NCBI GenBank assembly: GCA_030770535.1
Contig: JASVEC010000034.1
Span: forward strand, 248,001 to 312,000
From: Batkoa obscura
Lineage: Eukaryota; Entomophthoromycota; Entomophthoromycetes; Entomophthorales; Batkoaceae
Length of the DNA: 64,000 nucleotides
Reading direction: 5' to 3'
This document shows positions 57,717-64,000 of the stretch, piece by piece. A model generated the notes under the pieces. That model saw nothing but the letters and a program-made list of their open reading frames with translations. It did not search any database and had not been told where the DNA came from. The first letter of the stretch is position 1; each line of letters begins with the position of its first letter. The position numbers were made by a program, and so were the translations under genes.

Positions 57717-58066
57717 ACTATTATTCCAGTATAAAGTCCATGCCAGAGTAAATTATATATACCAACACACTTACTATTTATAACACAAAACTAGAGCAAT
57801 AGCTATATTTTGGTAACTATACTAAACATATATAATTTAAAATACCAATCTTTTCATATTGATAGAAACTAGTAAGTAATTCTTTATGGAATTATATTAG
57901 TAAGATTAAAAATATATTTATGCAATAATTAAATTTTGAGGGAATAAAGTAAAAGTTAGCAACTATCAAATTTTATTGAACGAAGTATACATATAAATGA
58001 GTCTAGATTAAACTTAGATTCATAAAACTTTAATACATTAAAAAATCTTATTAAATTAAATAACAT

Positions 58067-58711
58067 CTATTCCATTTTATTCATTCTCTTGGCTTCTTGG
58101 CTTTCTTTTAATTCTGGCAACAAGTCAATATACAAAACTAATATCTATAACTTAGTCTTACCTTCTGAATACTCTTTCAAAAATGGCACAAATTCTTCAA
58201 AATCTAAAATAGATAACGCTTGTAATACATCTTCACCATTGATTTGTTTCCTTTTATTTTTCATGGCTGAATCTTGAGCACTAATATAGATATGAAATTA
58301 ATTAGATCCTTCAAAATGGCTAATAATTCAAAAAATACCATGCAGCCAAATAGTTAATGAATACTGTACTAGCTTGAGCCAAAGCTATCTTGGAATCCGA
58401 CATAAATTTTACATTTTCTGGTAACTATGAAGTATTTAATTATTTAATTCTCTTTTATACATATTCATTTATTCTAATTTACTGCTTCCTTAGCAATCCT
58501 GTAAGCTACATTTTTTGATAGTAGCATATCGTCTAGTGATATCCCAATTGTATCTTGTAATGTGTCAGCTGACTTATTAGCTCCTTTTTCTTCCGCTGGG
58601 TTCATTGTTTCTAATTTTTATAGTTCAATTTTTATTAAGTTATTGAGTAACATTGTATTTACCACTTAACGTTGTCAATGTACTATCTTCTACAAAGTCA
58701 ACTGTTTCCAT
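58067..58711 (-). CDS. DPB4: DNA polymerase epsilon histone-fold subunit Dpb4/POLE3
   Basis: Dpb4 pairs with Dpb3 as a histone-fold dimer in polymerase epsilon and also serves the ISW2/CHRAC remodeller. Five exons were derived: 58663-58711, 58483-58610, 58339-58424, 58162-58280 and 58067-58113, giving 142 residues. The histone fold matches POLE3: NVAYRIAKEALPENVKFMSDSKIALAQASTVFI, NYLAACAQDSAMKNKRKQIN, GEDVLQALSILDFEEFVPFL. Instead of the long acidic tail of human POLE3 there is only a short ELKESQEAKRMNKME end. The N-terminal 45 residues are acidic and variable. Tiny exons broken by introns hid this gene from a plain reading-frame view. The NF-YB family is the alternative, but AMKNKRKQINGEDVL fits POLE3 better. 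Confidence 0.88.
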
Positions 58712-59073
58712 TTTCTGTAAATAAAAAAATCAAGAGTTAAAATTTTGTAAAATTTGATTGAATTTTTATTCTTTTTTCAAATTTTTATAACGAAGCTGAT
58801 TGGTTGTACTAGCAATGTTTACTTTAATATACCAATTAAGTAAAATTACAATCATTATCAATTATCAATAGCAATTAAAGAACAATAAAACAAAATACTT
58901 TATAAGCTATAATACAAGGCTTTTAGCTCAACACATCCCAAGAAAGACAAAATAAATAATCATAAACTAATAGAAGCTGCTTTTTATATTAAAAAAAATA
59001 AAATAGAATGTATCCTGAAAAGCTTAGTTTAAAATAAATAGAATAAAACGTAACCCATCTTTTTGTTCTATTA
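58712..59073. other. Intergenic region between two minus-strand genes
   Basis: This 362-bp stretch holds the Dpb4 promoter and the Snf1 gene's 3' end. No other feature is seen. Confidence 0.55.
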
Positions 59074-60920
<1,847 letters not shown>

Positions 60921-61458
60921 AATTGAAGAATTTATTTAAAGAATTAATTTTCAAATGTCAAAAAAATGAGGTATGAATAATTTATTACACCAATAAAATG
61001 AAGGGTTTTTCTATTTAAGCATTATTAGTTAGGCAAAGCCAATCACATTGTAGAATTCTTATATAGAAAGTTCGATATGAAAATTAAAGCTTAAAAACTA
61101 TTGGTCAGTTCCTAAACTAATTTATCCAATTTTTAGTCATTTTTTGCCTGCATGTCATTTTTATTCTCTTTTATGAAAAATGGCAGTTATTGTTTTGGGT
61201 TTTAAGTTTTAATAACGGAATTATAAGTTTTATGTCATTATATTCAGAGTACTATATAGTATAAACTTATATTTATATCTCTCTTACTAAAAATTCAGCT
61301 TTAAATTAACAATTTTAATTAATCGTATTATTTAATGTTTTTTTTAAAAAACTAGTTAATTTAACTTAATTTGCGTAAGTTGTGAATTAAAATTAGTTTA
61401 TTTATGGGGTTTGAATCGTATTTAATAATTCATTTTACTTGAAATGATTTTCGATAGC

Positions 61459-61565
61459 ATATGGGAATGTTTTTTTTGATTTCATTACTTTTTCCTTTTT
61501 TTTAGCACTACTTGAGTGGAAAGATTGTTAGTAAAATTCTTAAACAAAAAAATACATCCCCATAT
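61459..61565 (-). mobile_element. GGGGATG-family MITE
   Basis: The ends are ATATGGGAATG and CATCCCCATAT. The inside carries GATTTCATTAC, GCACTACTTGAGTGGAAAGA and TTAGTAAAATTCTTAAAC. Confidence 0.87.
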
Positions 61566-61871
61566 TTATACCATATTTTAATAGAGAAATTACACTGCAT
61601 TATAACGTAAGGACATTTAATAACTATATTGGCCATTTAAGCTTTACTTTATTATATTTTGTTATTTTATTTATTCCAGTTTTAAAATATTTAGTAAATT
61701 TACAATACTATTTCTAAAATAAAAATTAACCTAAGTCACCCCCGCCCAAGCTAAAATAAATAAAACTTCATTAAAATTAGTTTCATGTCCATTTATTGAA
61801 TTTCATTATTAATTTTATAGCATTTTCAACGATTTTATGGCTGTTTTCTGGTTTTTTAAGCAACTTTAAGA

Positions 61872-61955
61872 TATGTATGTTTTGTTTAAAAATTCTAATA
61901 ATTTTTCTCTCAATAGTGCTTGAATATATATAAAAATGGAATCAAAAAGACGTCA
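61872..61955 (+). mobile_element. GGGGATG-family MITE, heavily worn
   Basis: Recognisable only by TTTGTTTAAAAATTCTAATA, TCTCAATAGTGCTTGAA and ATGGAATCAAAAAGA in the family order. The ends are lost. Confidence 0.5.
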
Positions 61956-62481
61956 CAATATAAGCTTCATTTACAAACAAATAGTATTAGACAATGATGC
62001 AGTAATTTTCTATAGCCAATATTCAAACAAAGCATTCTACTTCTTTATAGCATCCCAAACTTTTTTCCAATAATCCATTTTGAAAACAAATATCATTTAA
62101 TAGAAAAGTAAATGCTAGCTGTTTTTAGCATTTTATTATTATTTTATCATAACTTTAGAGTCAAAAGTATCAATAATTTTGCTAATAACAAAAAATGAGC
62201 CGTGATAAAATATTCCACCTTCTTTACTATATGAGATAATATCATTGTTATCTTATTGAAGATTAATCTTATGATAAAATCAATATTATTAAATAGGCTT
62301 ATTGCATTCGTAGTGTCATTTATCAATAAAAACGTCGAACATATACCAAATAAAGCAATTTAATAATGTTAAGCTAGGTTGTGACATAAAATGTCTCACT
62401 TAATGCTTATGCAATATAATGTAATATCAAAATTGAAAAGTCAAATTCATAAAAATTCTCTTTTAAAGTCAATAAGTTAAA

Positions 62482-63876
62482 ATGCCAAGGAAACAAGAAA
62501 AGAATTTGTTAAAGGTAGCAATCAAAACATCAAGTCGTAGAAACACACCCTTAGCAAGTAGGGATAATTCAGATGATGATGATACATACTCATTCACTTC
62601 TGATTTATCAGATGAAACTTACATGAGTTTAGAGTATGAAGAACATAATTTAGATAGTGAGATTAATAATTTACCAGATGAACAAATGATTACTGCGATT
62701 GAAAATTTGACTGAGAAAAGAACTCCGTAATATCTATACATACTAATTTCAATAGTTTTTAATAGCCTTTTAATTTAGCACCCGTGAGGAGGCATTGTCA
62801 AAAATCATTAAACTTTTTCGACATAACTATCTTCAAGATGAAATCGAATCACATCAAGAAACTTTGTTTAAAAGTTTGAAACGCTGTTTAGCTAAAGGAC
62901 AATCAACCAAAGAGAAGGTTTTAGCTTCTCAAGGTAAGTTCTATTCTTTTATTAGTATACATTTATTTATTTATAAAAAGCTATGGGGCTTCTAGCCATC
63001 ACTGTTGACCCAGAAGATGAAGAAATGTTTGAATCCCTTGAAGCTGGAATGTTTAAAGTAGCTAGAGACTCGGATAACGCCGAGATTAGAGTAGCTTACA
63101 TTTATTCTTTATCTATGGTATGCTTTGTATCTGAACTTGATAAACATGATATACTCTCATTGTCCCATGACCTTTTGGATTTGGTTGAGGATGATGAATT
63201 GCCTTCCAAAGTAATTGTTGCTGCTTTATCTGCTCTAGGATTTTTAGTTACTGGTCTTAAATTGATGGGGCAGATTGAAGAAATTCGAAGACTTTTCCAT
63301 AAGGGCATAGATTTTCATGTTGATTTTTTGGACCATGTGGATGCGATAGTACGTATTGCTAGTGGAGAAAATATAGCGGTGTTTTATGAAATTTTTTATA
63401 GCTCTCAGGTGGACCCAGAATACCGCTATAAAGATGACCTTATAGCAAAAATGAATAATCTAATGCATGATCATGCTAGGTATAGAAATAAAAAAGAGAG
63501 ACGTCATCAACGATTAGCTTTTAGGGATATCTTACCAACAATTGAAAATGGTGAGTCTCCAGAGATCAAACTAAAGTTTAAGACACGTTCAATTTTCATC
63601 AATTCTTGGGTAAGAGTCAAGCAGCTTCAACACTTCCGCGAAGCTCTTGCTACTGGATTCCATATTCATATGGAACAAAATGAAATTTTATCAGCTATCT
63701 TTGGAGATGAGATGATGCTTGAGTTAGGTGATGGCGTCAACTCTCCTAGGGTTAAAGTAGAATCAAAATCAGCCTTAAGCAAAGCTAGAGCAGTTGATAA
63801 GGCACATTCAGTTCATAGCCGTTTGGCTTATTTGGAAGAGAATGGTGGGGGTGAATATGTTGATGATGAAGTTTGA
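62482..63876 (+). CDS. IFRD-family (interferon-related developmental regulator) protein
   Basis: IFRD1/2 proteins are HEAT/ARM-type alpha-helical proteins that act in transcription co-repression and bind idle ribosomes in animals; the fungal role is unclear. Exons 62482-62726, 62779-62933 and 62981-63876 give 431 residues. The N-terminus (1-80) is charged and disordered with an Asp/Ser patch. The IFRD repeat domain runs from about 81 (TREEALSKIIKLFRHNYL, ETLFKSLKRCLAKGQSTKE, DDELPSKVIVAALSALGFLV). The C-terminal IFRD-C part has FRDILPTIENGESPEIKLKF, INSWVRVKQLQHFREALATG, HMEQNEILSAIF. Length matches human IFRD1 (451). The stop codon at 63874-63876 leaves 124 bp to the window's end. Confidence 0.9.
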
Positions 63877-64000
63877 ATTTTTTAATGGTTTTGGACATGA
63901 AATATAGATTTAATATTTATAATTTGAAAAAACAATAAAAATTATTAATAAACATAATGCAAATTTGACTAGTTTAAAGTATAATGGTAAAAAAGAACAA

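Larger units (their letters stand above)
57368..58066. other. Gene-free region with two adjoining MITEs
   Basis: It lies between the convergent F-box-like and Dpb4 genes. It holds MITE copies at 57427-57528 and 57525-57628 and a TTTTA repeat. Confidence 0.6.
60921..62481. other. Gene-free region between divergent genes
   Basis: It holds the promoters of Snf1 and the IFRD-family gene, one full MITE (61459-61565) and one worn MITE (61872-61955). Confidence 0.6.

Overview
The window is a gene-poor, very AT-rich piece of a nuclear eukaryotic chromosome, most likely from an early-diverging fungus with mitochondria and sterol synthesis. Reasons: most housekeeping genes are split by short introns (about 45-105 nt) with GTAAGT-like donors and TAG/CAG acceptors. 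The gene set includes a Pik1-type PI 4-kinase, the ERMES subunit Mmm1, Snf1, Acl4 and Dpb4. Asn codons are often expanded as AAT runs. There are two EBP-type sterol isomerases (not the ERG2 type used by yeasts) and a CREB-like bZIP. I cannot name the genus; low-GC zoopagomycete or entomophthoralean fungi would fit. No tRNA, rRNA, CRISPR array or retroelement was recognised.

Layout. 0.5-1 kb: bZIP regulator. 3.6-8.2 kb: five small secreted-protein genes in a mirror-symmetric cluster, DPBB > < D/N/Y-rich, Glu-rich >, D/N/Y-rich > < DPBB. At its heart is an 810-bp inverted repeat with no mismatch seen, carrying two identical genes. 9.9-17.1 kb: PI 4-kinase (+) and a very long CDK12/Ctk1-type kinase (-), convergent. 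17.1-38.2 kb: a gene-poor stretch with two paralogous zinc-finger regulators, a DNA transposon of about 2.85 kb, a foldback element and many MITEs. 38.2-46.4 kb: Mmm1, a Yta7/ATAD2-like AAA protein, and two EBP genes flanking a possible Net1/Dnt1-like protein. 48.4-53.3 kb: ARF1, the ribosome-assembly chaperone Acl4, a TrhO/TSTD2-type rhodanese and an ICT1-type mitochondrial release factor. 56-57.4 kb: F-box-like protein. 58-61 kb: Dpb4 and Snf1. 62.5-63.9 kb: IFRD-family protein.

Two things stand out. First, the secreted cluster: the two DPBB genes, and the three acidic small proteins, are paralogous across a symmetry axis. The cluster looks like an old inverted duplication of a two-gene module whose inner part was recently homogenised. 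Second, a family of about 20 short elements (about 105 bp, ends ATATGGGG/CCCCATAT) seeds the intergenic DNA. Their ends resemble the terminal inverted repeats of the transposon at 25882-28727, which links a non-autonomous family to a likely source element. Two copies 15.6 kb apart differ only by one A in a homopolymer, so the family moved recently.

Exon coordinates were worked out by hand from reading frame, splice signals and family similarity. In every multi-exon gene the exon lengths sum to a multiple of three.
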